Origin: Malaya genurostris | Taxonomy: Eukaryota; Arthropoda; Insecta; Diptera; Culicidae | Direction of reading: 5' to 3' | DNA: 64,000 bases | Assembly: GCF_030247185.1 (NCBI RefSeq) | Contig: NC_080571.1 | Coordinates: 145,124,091-145,188,090 of the forward strand | Shown here: piece after piece, positions 12,439 through 23,761 of the stretch | Position numbering within the stretch: position 1 is the first letter of the stretch | How the letters are laid out: every line of letters begins with the position of its first letter | Notes under the pieces: generated by a model | Told to the model about the DNA's origin: nothing | The model's input: the letters and a program-made list of their open reading frames with translations, nothing else | Database searches by the model: none | Position numbers and translations under genes: made by a program

Positions 12439-12588
12439 GTTTAGTTCGATTATTTATATGTCAGAAGGACTGATGAAATCACACCACAGGAGTATGATGC
12501 AACAATAAATTATAGTAACTCTGGGTGTCATCTTCCAGCTGTAAAGAAACATTAAATTGAAGACAAAAAATGAGATTATTAATTATTG

Positions 12589-13684
12589 TTAGGGTAAAAT
12601 ATTTCGATTTCGTTTTAGCTTAGTTTTGTGGATTTTTCTTCCGCTCTCGTCAATTATGTTAGTTTCCCTATTTTCTACTACTTTTAGTTCTTGATATTGA
12701 GGTTGGTGTTTTAGATTATTGCGTTTTCTCTCGAAGATCGTGTCATTTAAAGAGAAATTTTCAGGCTCTTCTCTGCTCTTGTTGAGTTTTTCTAAATCTC
12801 TGAGCTTCTTTTGTTCATATTTTTCAGAAAAGATTCTGTAGAATATGTCTTTTTGTCTAATTCTTTCTTCTAAATCTTCGGGTACCGTTTCCTCATTTTT
12901 AAAGCCAAAGAATAGCTCTTTAGGGTTTAATTTTGTTTGCGAGTGTATTGATTCGTTATAAATAGAGACTGCCAAATAAATTTTTGCTGTTTCTGACAAA
13001 TCTTTTGCTGTTTCTCTAATACTCAAGATGTTATGCAGTTCTCTCAACGTTCTGTGAACAATTTCAACCGTTCCGTTGGAAGAGGACTGCCCAACACTTG
13101 TATAATGGTACTCAACATCGTTTTCTTCAAGGAACTCTTTAATTGTTGTTGAAGTAAATGATGCTTCTTGGTCCATGACGAGAAGGGAAGGTTTTCCTAC
13201 GTTTGAAAAGAAGTGAGTTATAGCTTTAAGTATGTGTATAGCGTTTCGTGTCCTTGGAGGGATCGCCATTGTTAGTCTTGAAAACTTATCGCATAATGTT
13301 AGATAATATTTGTTATTGATGATAAAAATGTCCATATGTACAATTTGCAACGGTTTTGTAGGTGTTGCTGTTAGTTTCTATTGTTGTTTATATGGCCTTC
13401 TTTCATACTTAGCTGTTTGGCATAACCTGCAAAGGTTGATAAATTTGGTAATTTTTGATTTCATATTCGGGAAAAAATATTTTCGGGATATGTGGGATTT
13501 AGTTTCGGTAATGCCTCTATGGTTTGCGTTGTGTTGTCTTTGGATTATTAGGTCTAGTTCAAGTTCGTCAATTATGTCTTCTAGCAATTGTTGCGTCCAG
13601 AATATTTTAAATGTCTTCGCTCTGGAGAAATAGTTCTTGTATATTGTTTGTAAACTACACAGTATCTTTTCACTACAGTAAATG
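12589..13684 (-). pseudogene. Errantivirus B integrase, interrupted by one stop
   Basis: Two frames in the same phase are separated by one in-frame TAG at about 13370. The first (13378-13684 side) has the HHCC zinc domain: NHRGITETKSHISRKYFFP and LCRLCQTAKYERRPYK. The second (12589-13350) has the DDE core: VHMDIFIINNKY, LLVMDQEASFTST and NGTVEIVHRTLRELHN, so all three catalytic acids are present. A basic C-terminal tail (KTKLKRNRN) ends just before env. The 5' end of this frame is cut by the BEL target duplication at 13685; it continues at 20256 in the same phase. Confidence 0.88.
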
Positions 13685-13689
13685 CCGGT

Positions 13690-14048
13690 TGTATCGTCTG
13701 GGGTCGATCACGGGTGTTATTGGGATAGGGACGGTAATTTAACTAAGCAAAATGAAACCACTGAGCTTAGGTAGAAACGTGATCACTGATATAAGTCAAC
13801 TTTATTTCTTCAGAACTATCTTTTTTGATGCGGTACGTGTGACCGGTCAGTTTGGCAGGTAGAAATGAAGAGAACCAAGGTACCAAGTATCAAAGGCTAT
13901 TAGAGATATAACGAGCGTGAGAAAATCAGCTAATAGTATTGCCACCAAATCAGCTAATAGTATTGCCAACAACGGCTTAGATTGAGGCGCGTTCACGAAC
14001 AATTTTAGGTGGATTCTGATTTGAATTCAAATTAAACTAAATCTAACA
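13690..14048 (-). repeat. BEL 3' LTR
   Basis: TG...CA ends (TGTATCG and CTAACA on +). A polyadenylation signal (AATAAAG on the minus strand) lies near 13801. Two direct copies of AATCAGCTAATAGTATTGCCA occur at about 13925-13965. The bases just inside the element (GGTGGCCGGTCA on the minus strand) stand where the polypurine tract should be. Confidence 0.96.
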
Positions 14049-14116
14049 TGACCGGCCACCTGAAATTAACAATTTCACTAATAACTTAAATCTAACAATA
14101 TTTCATTCAGTATAAT

Positions 14117-15529
14117 TCATTCATATTTTAAACAATGCGAATCCGGTAGATGTTGAGTGTGCTCTGCGTTGACTTCTTCATCTTCGTCGAAGGTATCAGG
14201 TAACAGGCAAACCTTAGATGCAGGGCGTTTGAACGTCCCAGATGATGTGCGAAGAACCACAACTCGTGTAACATCGTCTTGCCCAGGAATAATTTCCTGA
14301 ATGACAGCTAATGGCCAGCGATTCGGGGGCATCAGCTGGTCTTGAAGAATCACCACCTGGCCAACCTTGAGATCAATCTTCGTCGGGTCTACTCTAGCTT
14401 GTTGTTGAAGTTCTTTCAGGTACTCGCTGCTCCAGCGGAACCAGAATTGTTGCACCTTCTGCTGGATAAGCTGAAATCGGTTCAATCGATTCATCGGTAC
14501 ATCTCTCCAATCGGTATCAGAAATAGCTTGAAGTGAAGTTCCGATAAGGAAATGTCCAGGAGTTAGAACCTGTAGATCATTAGGATCCTGTGACAGCGGA
14601 ACAAGCGGCCGAGAGTTCATGCAACTCTCTATCTGGGTCAAAATTGTCACCAAGTCCTCGTAAACCAAGACACTGTTACCTAATTGACGCACGAGATGTC
14701 GTTTGGCAACCTTAACAGCCGCCTCCCAGAGACCACCAAAATTGGGGGCACGCGGGGGTATCATATGCCATGTAACTCCCTCCGTTGCGAGACTAGTAGC
14801 GATACGGTGCGTTTCGTTGCGGTTGGTAAGCATTTGATAAAGAGCATGAAGTTCGTTTTTGGCACCTATAAAATTTGTACCATTGTCTGAAAAAATGTGA
14901 GCGGGCCGACCTCGCCTAGCCACAAAGCGTCTTAGAGCACACATAAAGGCAGATGTGGATAAATCTCCGACTAGTTCAATGTGCACAGCTTTCGTACTGA
15001 AACACACGAACAGGGCAATATAAGCCTTTGTTGGGGTAGCCTTACGATTGATAGTTTTCGTATAAACTGGACCACAATAATCAATCCCAGTGCGAGAAAA
15101 TGGGCGGCTTGGAGTGACACGAGCATTCGGAAGCTGCCCCATGGGTTGCTTTACGGGTCGTGGATTAGCACGAACACAGCGATAGCAACTACGAATAATA
15201 CTACGTACAGCTCTTCTTCCATTAATTGGCCAGTATTCATTGCGAACAGTTGATAGTGTAAGTGCCATTCCCCCATGAATCAGTTTAAGGTGAAACGACA
15301 TCAATAGCAATTTGGTAAAATGATGGAATCCTGGTAGTAATATTGGATGGCGAGTACTGTAAACCTCCTCTGAAAGTCTAAGCCGGCCACCGACTCGAAT
15401 TAATCCGGAACTGTCTAGAAAAGGGCTCAACAGTTTCAGACATGATCGTTTTGAAACATGCATACCTTTCTTGAGATGATTAAGTTCTTGCGCAAAGCAT
15501 TCCTTCTGAACAATCCGTACCAATACCAT
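14117..15529 (-). pseudogene. BEL integrase region
   Basis: 470 codons. Zinc-binding part: LIHGGMALTLSTVRNEYWP and IIRSCYRCVRANPRP. Catalytic core: GIDYCGPVY (first D, about residue 160), HIFSDNGTNFIGA (second D) and NFGGLWEAAVKVAKRHL (E). The C-terminal domain (VGQVVILQDQLMPPNRWPL) is the one characteristic of BEL/Pao integrases. All DDE residues are present. The frame differs by one from RT (15480-17432), so a frameshift near 15500-15530 separates them. Confidence 0.93.
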
Positions 15530-17432
15530 CTAACTCGTGAATTGAAAGTGTTATGCAAGTTGATCGCTTCCCACCCTTAGAGTTGTTGATAAATCGTAAG
15601 CAGTAAGCGATCGCTCGTATCAATCGATGGTAAGTCGAAAAACGGGTTATTAAAGGGTTAGGTGGAGGTATTGAGTGAACTAGAAGAACGGTTCTTTTGC
15701 GCTCAAGCTCTTCGTCAGAGTGTGTTAACATTGACCAGTTTTGTTTAGGCCAAATAATGCTTTCCCCCTGCAACCACTTCGGTCCATGCTTCCAGAGATC
15801 ACTATTCAAAAATTGTTCCACCGTCATACCGCGTGATACTAAATCAGCGGGATTATCTGCACCAGGAACATGAAACCATTTGCAATCATGAGTTACTTCT
15901 TGGATATCTGCTACTCTATTCGCTATAAAAGTCTTCCAGGTGTGAGGTGGGGAACTGATCCAATGTAAAACCACAGTTGAATCCGACCAAAAATGAATTG
16001 AGGAAAACTTCATATCTAATGCAGAACAAATCTTTGCATAAAGATGTGCTGCTAACTGGGCAGCACATAATTCCAGACGAGGGATGCTGCGACGTTTCAA
16101 ACGGGCAACCCTTGATTTTGATGCCAAAAGTTCAACCTTAACAGTTCCCAAAGCATTATACGATCGAGCATAAACACAGGCCCCATATGCTGCTTCTGAT
16201 GCATCTGCGAAGCAATGTAATTCAGTTCGTCCTTCACAAAAGGCGTATCGGTTGATACGAAACGAAGCCAAAGCAGGTAGTTCCGAAACAAAATCCTTCC
16301 ATCTATTGCGAACCACATCTGTCACTTCTTCATCCCAATCTAATGATAACGTCCATAACAATTGAAGAAGCATTTTAGCTCGGATAATAATCGGCGCAAT
16401 CAAGCCAAGTGGATCATATAGACGAGCAATAGCCGAAAGAATATTTCTTTTGGTATTCGTAGTTGCAACAATATTTGTATTCATATCAAAACGGAATAAA
16501 TCAGTAATCGGCTCCCTACTGATTCCTAGTGTTTTTATTGCCTCTTCGGGATCGAACGTTCTGCTGGATTCCGTGGCTAAATCATCAGGTGAAATATTCG
16601 TTAGAGCATCAGGAATATTCGAACACCATTTCCTTAAACGAAAGCCGCCCAAACTGAGCAAGCAACTCATCTCTTCTCGTAATTTCTTTGCCCTTTCGAC
16701 GCTGGATTCACCACTAATGAAGTCATCCATATAAAAATCCTTTCGTAGTGCAGGAACAGCGAGTGTGAAATTTTCACCTTCATCATCGGCGAGCTGTTTT
16801 AGAGTTCTGGTGGCTAAAAACGAAGATGGTGCCAAGCCATAGGTTACAGTGGATAGCTCATATTTGGCAACGGCATCACTTTGTCTAAATCTCCATAAAA
16901 CTCTCTGAATGGGGCAATCATCGGGATGAATGGAAACCTGACGGTACATCTTCTCGATATCCGCCAGTAACGCCACCTTGTGTTTTCGAAATCGTATGAC
17001 TAAGCTTAAGAGATCGTCTTGAATTACGGGTCCAACCAAAAGGGCATCGTTTAATGAGTGTCCTGTACTAGTTTTTGCCGACCCGTCGAATACACTACAT
17101 ACTTTAGTTGTTGTACTCGAATCCTTTAGGACGGCATGGTGTGGGAGGTAAAAAACGTTGGGAGGATCAATTTCATTCGATTTTAGCTTGTGCATATGTC
17201 CCAAATCTAAAAACTCTGCGATAAAGGCATGATATTTTTTCTTTAAATCATCATCCTTATCTAATTTCCGTTCCAGGCTTTGAAGCCGTCGGAGTGCGTG
17301 AGAATATGATTCACCCACCATATCGGAAAAATTCTCTTTTTTGGGATATTTAACAATATAGCGACCAGTGGAATCTCTCGTTACTGTATCTTTATAAAAA
17401 TTCTCACAAAATTGTTCGGTTGGGGTTTCCAA
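15480..17432 (-). pseudogene. BEL reverse transcriptase and RNase H
   Basis: 650 codons. RT motifs: VCSVFDGSAKTSTGHSLND, ALLADIEKMYRQVSIHPDD (first aspartate), YGLAPSSFLATRTL and FYMDDFISG (YMDD box). RNase H follows: LHCFADASEAAYGACVY, IPRLELCAAQLAAHL and FWSDSTVVLHWISS. All catalytic residues are visible. It is shifted by one base from the protease frame near 17430 and from integrase near 15510. The overlap with both neighbours, and the near-identical LTRs, make these shifts recent or artefactual. Confidence 0.93.
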
Positions 17433-18559
17433 AACCTTTCTAAATTGCGATCAATTGACTCTAGGGTAGAGACACAGCAACTTACAATTCGGGTATCATT
17501 CCCAAGGTCTGCTTTACCCGAAATAATCCAACCAAAAACACTTTCGATTAATATAGGAGAAGGTGTGCCTAAAGTCATCCTACCACCTTTTAGCATCGTA
17601 TAGAAATGTTCGGCTCCGATTATGAGATCCACTCTCCTGGATATATTGAACTCGGGATCGGCAAGTGGGAACTCACTGGGGATGTTCCATTTAACCCTTG
17701 ATAAAGGAACAGCTGGAAGCTGTGAAGTGAGACTGCGAAGCACCAAACAGTCGATCGGGCATGAGAAATTTCCGATTCTCGATTTAATCACGGTGGACAC
17801 CGAGCCAGTAACTCGCAAGCTTGATATACCAACACCACAAATAGATTGATCGATACGATGTCTAGGTAGACGGAGTTGCTGACAAAGACGCTCACTTATT
17901 AGATTGCATTGCGAACCCGAATCCAGCAACGCTCGGGCCAAATGCTTGCCACCAAACTCATCTGAAATAATTACCACGGCAGTCGATAATAGCACGTTCG
18001 TGGATTGAGAATTAGCTGCAGCATTGGATGAAACTGGGATAGATGTCTGCCTTTCATCATTCACTATTGCAAGATTGGCGATGCTGTTTTGAGACTGACG
18101 AGAAATCAACGGATGCTGTGTTGGATTTTCATTCGACCTTTCAAAACCTGGATGAAGTAACGTATGATATCTTTTTTGACATAGGCGACAAGAAAAATTC
18201 GACGCGCATTTTCGCACGAAATGATCACTTCGGAAACAATTACTGCATATCCGTTTAGTGTTAACCAAATTAAATCGATCCTTCACTGACATCTTCTCGA
18301 AAACTGGACATTTGATTAGCAAATGATACTGATTACATGCAAGACATGCGGGTTGCGGGGTTTCTGTAGTGGCGAAGCTGTTAATCCGAGAAGTGGAAGG
18401 GCTGTGATGGTTTTGCTTTAATTGCTTTGGAATGACATTTAGTTTACTGTGTTGAGTGGGGGCCGCATCTGCACTAATTAATAATGATTCCATCGCACGG
18501 GATTCTTTTGTTAGAAAGTTTATAAGATTTGTATAAGTGGGCTCAACATCGTCGGACAC
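17381..18559 (-). pseudogene. BEL gag C-terminus and aspartic protease
   Basis: 392 codons. The gag end carries cysteine/histidine knuckles (CLACNQYHLLIKC, ICSNCFRSDHFVRKC, CRLCQKRYHTLLH), which bind nucleic acid. The protease follows with ARALLDSGSQCNLISERL (catalytic DSG, about residue 205) and the distal DLIIGAEHFYTML segment. It ends out of frame at 17381. A single TAA (18611-18613) separates it from the gag N-terminal frame 18611-19444, which is in the same phase. Confidence 0.92.
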
Positions 18560-18610
18560 GTACTCCTCCCAATCCTTGAGTGTTCTGTCGTCTAAACGGG
18601 AGCTAAGAAG

Positions 18611-19444
18611 TTATACTAGCAGACTGCTCCAATGTTGAGTAGGTTCTCCTAATTGCGTTAAAATTTTCACATGACGCTGAAAATCTTCTACCAATGAACG
18701 AAGTGCAACTGGGGATTTTGTTGAGACCTTTGTGTGTACCATTAACGATTGCAAGTGTTTCTTCTTCAACAAATACTTGTTTGAATAACGAGACAGGAGG
18801 GCTTCCCATGCTACAGCATAATTGTTTACCGTAATCGTCAATGATTCTATCAACTTCAATGCATCTCCTTTCAAAGCAGATCGCAGATATTGGAATTTTT
18901 GTATACAGGGTATTTCTGCCGATGAGTGAATTAGTGAAATAAACGAATCATGAAACGTTAACCAGTCGTTTAAATCGCCACTAAACTCTGGTAGTGCTAT
19001 TGTGGGTAATTTTACACCAACCATATGAGGAACTATTGGACCGACGGGGTTTTGCTGAGCTGGCAATGGTGCAGGAGGAGGGAGCTTTGAAACCAAACCA
19101 CCTTTAACCCGAAAATAAGTCTCTTCTACTTGTGCCCTTATTTCAACATTCGCAGACATAAATTCTTTCGAATCGTCAAATGATTCATATTCACCTTGTA
19201 TTGCCTCAAAGTTTTCCATAAGAGTGTCCAGCTTACCTAACCGTATCGCTACTTCGTGGAGGTCTCGATTCTCGTTGTAGTTGGTAAGAAATAGCTCGAT
19301 GCGTGTAATGGAGTCCATAATGTTCCGCCGTTTCAGCTCCTTTTGTTTCACCTTCTTTTCCGACATGGCGATGGCGTGGAGCTGTAACAATCCAAAAGAC
19401 CCAGGAAGCACCGATTGATGGATTTTAGTTATTTGGACAGACAC
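18611..19444 (-). pseudogene. BEL gag N-terminal part
   Basis: 277 codons. It contains the conserved BEL/Pao gag segment: LPTIALPEFSGDLNDWLTFH, then FQYLRSALKGDALKLIESL and YAVAWEALLSRYSNKYLL. The likely start is the ATG at about 19366 (MSEKKVKQKELKRR), giving about 250 residues; an earlier ATG at 19444 adds 26. It ends at TAA 18611 where the family normally continues. Confidence 0.9.
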
Positions 19445-19878
19445 TCACCTGTGCCTGTTCAAGAACAGGCCTTGTATTTTGTTATAATCCGGAACCTCCT
19501 ACAGACTCAATTTTGGGTGGTACTGATTAAACACGTATGATCGCTCGTTAATCCAGTATTGACGGAACTCGGGTTTATAACCTAATCGCTTCAAACTTCT
19601 CTGATCGATGTGGTTTCACAATTAGCGGGATAAGATTTCTGGTATAACCGATGAACACGTGTCGGGAGAAAGAAGTTGTTGGGAATTTTCTCAACCTATG
19701 GGCAAACAAAACGACCCAGGAAGTACCGCACAGTTGTTTTATATCAGTTGGAGAGATACTCACATGTACCTGTATAAAATCAGGCCTTGTAAAAATATGA
19801 TTGGTCAGCAATTTTCCAGGTTATCTTTCATCAAGATGGCAACGTTTTCTTCCTTAAGCGCAATTTCCAACACCCGCA
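19445..19878 (-). other. BEL 5' leader
   Basis: About 430 bases between PBS and gag. A CTGTTCAAGAACAGG hairpin is present (about 19456-19470), and related words (CACATGTACCTGTATAAAATCAGGCC, split) recur near 19760-19790. A diverged duplication within the leader seems likely. No open frame. Confidence 0.6.
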
Positions 19879-19896
19879 ATCCTGGTCACGGCACCA
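19879..19896 (-). promoter_or_regulatory. BEL primer-binding site
   Basis: On the minus strand TGGTGCCGTGACCAGGAT abuts the 5' LTR. Its complement ends in TCACGGCACCA, the acceptor end expected for tRNA-His. The tRNA identity is from recall of that acceptor stem. Confidence 0.65.
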
Positions 19897-20255
19897 TGTA
19901 TCGTCTGGGGTCGATCACGGGTGTTATTGGGATAGGGACGGTAATTTAACTAAGCAAAATGAAACCACTGAGCTTAGGTAGAAACGTGATCACTGATATA
20001 AGTCAACTTTATTTCTTCAGAACTATCTTTTTTGATGCGGTACGTGTGACCGGTCAGTTTGGCAGGTAGAAATGAAGAGAACCAAGGTACCAAGTATCAA
20101 AGGCTATTAGAGATATAACGAGCGTGAGAAAATCAGCTAATAGTATTGCCACCAAATCAGCTAATAGTATTGCCAACAACGGCTTAGATTGGGGCGCGTT
20201 CACGAACAATTTTAGGTGGATTCTGATTTGAATTCAAATTAAACTAAATCTAACA
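19897..20255 (-). repeat. BEL 5' LTR
   Basis: 359 bp, equal in length to the 3' LTR and different from it at one base. TG...CA ends. Bears the same AATAAAG signal on the minus strand. Confidence 0.96.
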
Positions 20256-20588
20256 CCGGTAGTGCACCTATTTGTGGCGTTTTCCTTCAAAATGTTGATT
20301 AATGAGGCGGGACCGAAATTGGTCTTTTTGATTATAGTTCTATGATAGTTTCTAAATAAGGTTAGAGATTCTTGGCTATCCTCGTTCGCTTCTTGCAGAA
20401 TAATTTGATTTCTGAAGTCGTTTAGAGGCCTAAGTGTCGATGGGATAAAGTCGCTATCGTCGGTATCCGCAGAGTGTTGTGTCATGTCGTCACTGGAGGA
20501 GGAGTTTGCGTTTATTTCTGCTTGCTGTTCTGGTTCAGATTCGATACGAGAAAGTGCGTCCGCATTTGTGTTTAATGTTCCTTTTTGT
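20256..20588 (-). pseudogene. Errantivirus B pol linker between RNase H and integrase
   Basis: A short open frame with TDDSDFIPSTLRPLNDFRNQI (split in other words: TDDSDFIPS and LNDFRNQI) matches the linker TDDTEFIP...LNHYSNQI of element A at 780-850. It reads in phase into the zinc domain of integrase at 13684 once BEL and one CCGGT are removed. On the other side it abuts Y1. Confidence 0.8.
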
Positions 20589-21761
20589 CGTGAATACGAC
20601 TTACTTTACTATGGGGTGCCTTTTCAAAATTTACCCTCTGAGAGAGTGATAAGTTTTTGATCGTGAATATCTATTGTTGTATCTAATGAATCAACATAAT
20701 TCTTGCGACATGCCATCGGAAATATGATCACAATTTTAAAATAAAATTTTCAGTTCTGTGACATATTTTCAAATAGTTCAAAATTAAACTTTTCTGAAAT
20801 GTTTGGTATAAACGAGTATCAAAGAGGATAATTCATAAGGCGCGTTTGCCTTTCTCGTATTTTTATCTGTTATCTGTGAAAGGATTTATATAATCTAACT
20901 ACCAATAGAATCGAAATTTTTCAATTTAAACGTGTATAGCAAAAGCATTGAAGTATTTCAATAGTACACTATTGAAAAACCTGTCTCATTTGCTCCATGT
21001 CAACACCAGCCAATCAGAACGCGTTCTAAGGAAGAGAACAAAATATCTGCTGCTGTACAACAAATCGTCCGGGAAAAATGTTCCGAAAAGTGGTGAATAT
21101 CGCAGTGAGTTCCTCAATTTGGTCCTTGTGAATGCTAGAAACGAATCCCTACAACATATTGATAGTTTCTTTCAATGAATTATGCAAATCCGAAATGAAA
21201 TATTCGACATTAAAATTCTGTATGCGGTTATTTTTATAGCCGTTAGGACCGCCCATTAGTGAAAAAGCTACAAACGAAATCACATAAAAGGAAATCTCTT
21301 AACAAAAATTCAATCAGTTTGGATTGTATCGCCCCTGCGAGCAGATGTGTTTTGTGTCGTCTGCACAGCTAGTTTCGCTTTCGACAAGAGCGATTACGTC
21401 ACAGCTGCCAGTCATTAGTATTGGGAAAAACAACGGTGGAGAGCATTGCACAATATCAGCCGTTCTAATGGCTCTAAAAGTTTTCTAAAGAACTTTTAAG
21501 ATATGTTGTTTGCAAATCGTAGGGAAATATCCTCAGTTTACTGCAAATCAAGAACAGTTTGCTTAGATTCGTGCACTTTTCGCTGTGTGAAATTCACAGT
21601 AATCGAGATCAAGTGAAGCTTTCTTTGTTTTTGCGAAAAATGTGAAAAAGGGGAATGCGTGCATTATTCACACAATTGATATTCGGAAGTGTTAAGGAAC
21701 ATGTCAGTTGTTTTCGTATTCACGACATCCAGTTATGTCTCTGACATTACCCACCCGCCTT
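20589..21761 (-). mobile_element. Element Y1: non-autonomous element with one body unit
   Basis: About 1173 bp. It splits the errantivirus B RNase H frame just after the FEIKYKK motif. TTTTTGT occurs on both sides (20582-20588 and 21762-21768), a possible 7-bp target duplication. One end carries GTCGTGAATACGAC, and an inverted CGTATTCACGAC occurs about 30 bp inside the other end. The body holds one copy of the 555-bp unit found tandemly in Y2, and a head module with the palindrome TTTCAATAGTACACTATTGAAA near 20957-20978 (quoted within 22, core TTCAATAGTACACTATTGAA), followed by CCAATCAGAACGCG. No transposase. Confidence 0.8.
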
Positions 21762-22503
21762 TTTTTGTACTTGATTTCGAATTCAAGTTCTTCTAAAGCA
21801 AGTTTCCAATGTAAAAGTCTTCGGTTTAAATCATTTTTCTGTCGGAGCCACACGAGTGGTTTGTGGTCCGTGCGTATTTCAAAATGGGCTCCATAAATGT
21901 ACGGTCTAAAATGTTTTGTTGCCCAAACAATGGCTAACAATTCTTTTTCAGTAGCGGAATAGTTGCATTCTGCTTCATTCAAAGTTCTTGATGCGTATGC
22001 AATAAGGTGTTCTTTACAGTCATCGAATTTTTGGGACAAAACTGCTCCGAGTGCGAAGTCGCTTGCGTCAGTTTCGAGAATAAATTTCTTGTAAAAATCA
22101 GGATATTTTAAAATGGGATCGGTTGTCAGTAATCGTTTACAATCATTGAAGCAGTTAATGAATTGTTCATTACGAATAATTTTTTCATCCTTTTCTAAAC
22201 ATTTCGTTAAAGGTTTAGTTAGTTTCGCGAGTCGCGAATAAATTTCCTGTAATATCCAATCAAACCTAAGAATCCTTTGATTTGAGTAGTGGTCTTTGGA
22301 ATTGGCCAACCTAGAATTTTTTCAATTTTATTCGGATTTGGTCGAATGCCGTCTTGGGTTATTATATGGCCTAAAAACTCACATTCCTTCTGAAGGAACT
22401 CACATTTGTCTAGCTGAATTTTTAGATTAGCTTGAGCGAGTGTTTGAAGAACTTTGTTTAAATTGTCGAGATGTTGCTGAAGTGAATTACCAAAGACTGT
22501 CAT
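21762..22503 (-). pseudogene. Errantivirus B: end of RT and RNase H
   Basis: Two overlapping frames. 22219-22503 reads LGHIITQDGIRPNPNKIEK and GFLGLIGYYRKFIRDSRN; 21704-22309 reads FILETDASDFALGAVLSQ, YSATEKELLAIVWATKHF and IRTDHKPLVWLRQ, the RNase H core with its catalytic D, E and D. They are split by a one-base shift near 22240. The last 16 residues of the second frame come from element Y1. Confidence 0.88.
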
Positions 22504-23101
22504 CTAAATAGACTAGGCAACACTTTCCGATTAAATTTCCATGAATGTGATTCATTACACGCCCGAAAGGCATACGTATGAATTCAAAATGTCCTTGGTC
22601 CGTACTGAAAGCGGTTTTCGGCCTGTCCTTGGGATGGACTTCAATCTGGTGGAATCCAGATTTTAAATCTAACGTAGTGAAGTAGGTACTACGACCAAGC
22701 CAATCGAGTATTTCCTCGATTCGTGGGGTTGGAAATTTGTCATCCACGGTTTTTTCATTAAATTTGCGGTAATCTATGACATTGCGCCATTTCTGCTTGC
22801 CGCTAGCATCAAGTTTCTTTGGAACGATCCAAATTGGAGATGTCCATGGTGAGATGGAATTCTGGATAATTCCATCTTCAAACATTTCGTTTACTTGCTT
22901 CTCGACTTCAGCTTTGTGAACCTGGGGGTATCTGTATGTATTCGTGTGCACTGGAATGTCGTCAACTGTTTTAATTCGATGTTGGATTGTGGAAGTGCAA
23001 GACAATTTTTCTGAATCTTTGTGAAGGATTTTGGAATATTTAGAAAGGGTTTTCAATAAAGCAGGTTTTTCTTCAGAGTTAAGATAACTACTTCTAATCA
23101 T
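22487..23101 (-). pseudogene. Errantivirus B reverse transcriptase
   Basis: 204 codons: IQHRIKTVDDIPVHTNTYRY, SPIWIVPKKLDASGKQKWR, FTTLDLKSGFHQIEVHPKD and FSTDQGHFEFIRMPFG. After RMPFG the usual APATFQ segment is missing (RMPFG runs straight into RVMNHI), so a short deletion lies near 22560. The YxDD box appears as VYLDDSLW: the DD pair is present, but the frame shifts right after it. Confidence 0.88.
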
Positions 23102-23760
23102 TTTTTTCTAATTCTGCGTAGGGTGTGTGAGATGTTTGATGCAGGTGATTTAAGTTTATGTTATTCACCTCTGCTACCTGTATTGTTTTTGCCGGATGCG
23201 TCCAATGAAATGTCACTGTTTGGCCGAAATTTCTTATCGGGGCGTTTACGAAACCTTTTTCTGCATGATACAATCCTGACTGGATTACTGCATTGTTTAT
23301 TTTTATATCATTAGGAAGGTAAACGTTGCCACTGTCTTGAGAAACGGGGAGTTTAATGATTCTCGTCGAATTTTCTGTCAGTGTGATCTGCGGCGGACCC
23401 AATTTCCTTATTTGCATGGCAAGTGTTTTTTGTGGGAGGACTAATTTATGATTGCTCATGTCAATAAGAGCTTCTAAATCAGAGAGTGTTTCATAACCAA
23501 TGATACCGTCGAAAAATGTATGAAAATTTGAAAGGTAAAAATGAACTTTTTGTTTCATACCGAAAAGTGTCGTAATAAATTTTTTATCAGCGGAATGTTG
23601 CCCTGAAGTGTTAGAGATTTGAATGGTTTTGCATTTTTCTTGTTTTGATTTTGGGATCAGACGGGGAGAAATAAAATTTTTGTTCGAACCACTGTCTACT
23701 AGTAATTTTGCGTCTTTGCCAAAGAGTTTAACTGTTACATAGGGTAATCCATTTATTGCA
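23094..23760 (-). pseudogene. Errantivirus B aspartic protease
   Basis: The active-site motif LLVDSGSNKNFI is readable at about 23675-23710. The open frame 23094-23558 follows, with FFDGIIGYETLSDLEALID and VLPQKTLAMQIRK. A frame break near 23560 separates the two. DSG replaces the DTG of element A. Confidence 0.8.
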
Positions 23761-23761
23761 T

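Larger units (their letters stand above)
10591..12540 (-). pseudogene. Errantivirus B env remnant (baculovirus F-like fusion glycoprotein)
   Basis: Two main frames remain. Frame 10949-11968 holds a furin-like site (RKTKR, about residue 31) followed by a fusion-peptide-like FLNFLGSTIKMITGN, a long helical ectodomain and clustered cysteines, as in errantivirus Env. Frame 10586-10867 gives the single membrane helix (VIVLITCLVITFVTFII) and a short cytoplasmic tail. A start with a hydrophobic, signal-like segment is visible near 12526. Damage: a frame break near 10945, a SINE at 11894-12049 whose antisense supplies the first 25 or so residues of the 339-codon frame, a 167-bp tandem duplication at 12105-12438, and a stop near 12460. 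It cannot encode a working envelope. Confidence 0.85.
13690..20255 (-). mobile_element. BEL/Pao LTR retrotransposon, full length
   Basis: 6566 bp, with LTRs of 359 bp that differ at one position (A at about 13981, G at 20191). The 5-bp duplication CCGGT flanks it (13685-13689 and 20256-20260). Coding runs gag-PR-RT-RH-IN on the minus strand, as in BEL elements. One near-identical LTR pair implies a recent insertion, yet the reading frame has one nonsense codon and two frameshifts. It lies inside the pol gene of errantivirus B. Confidence 0.96.
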
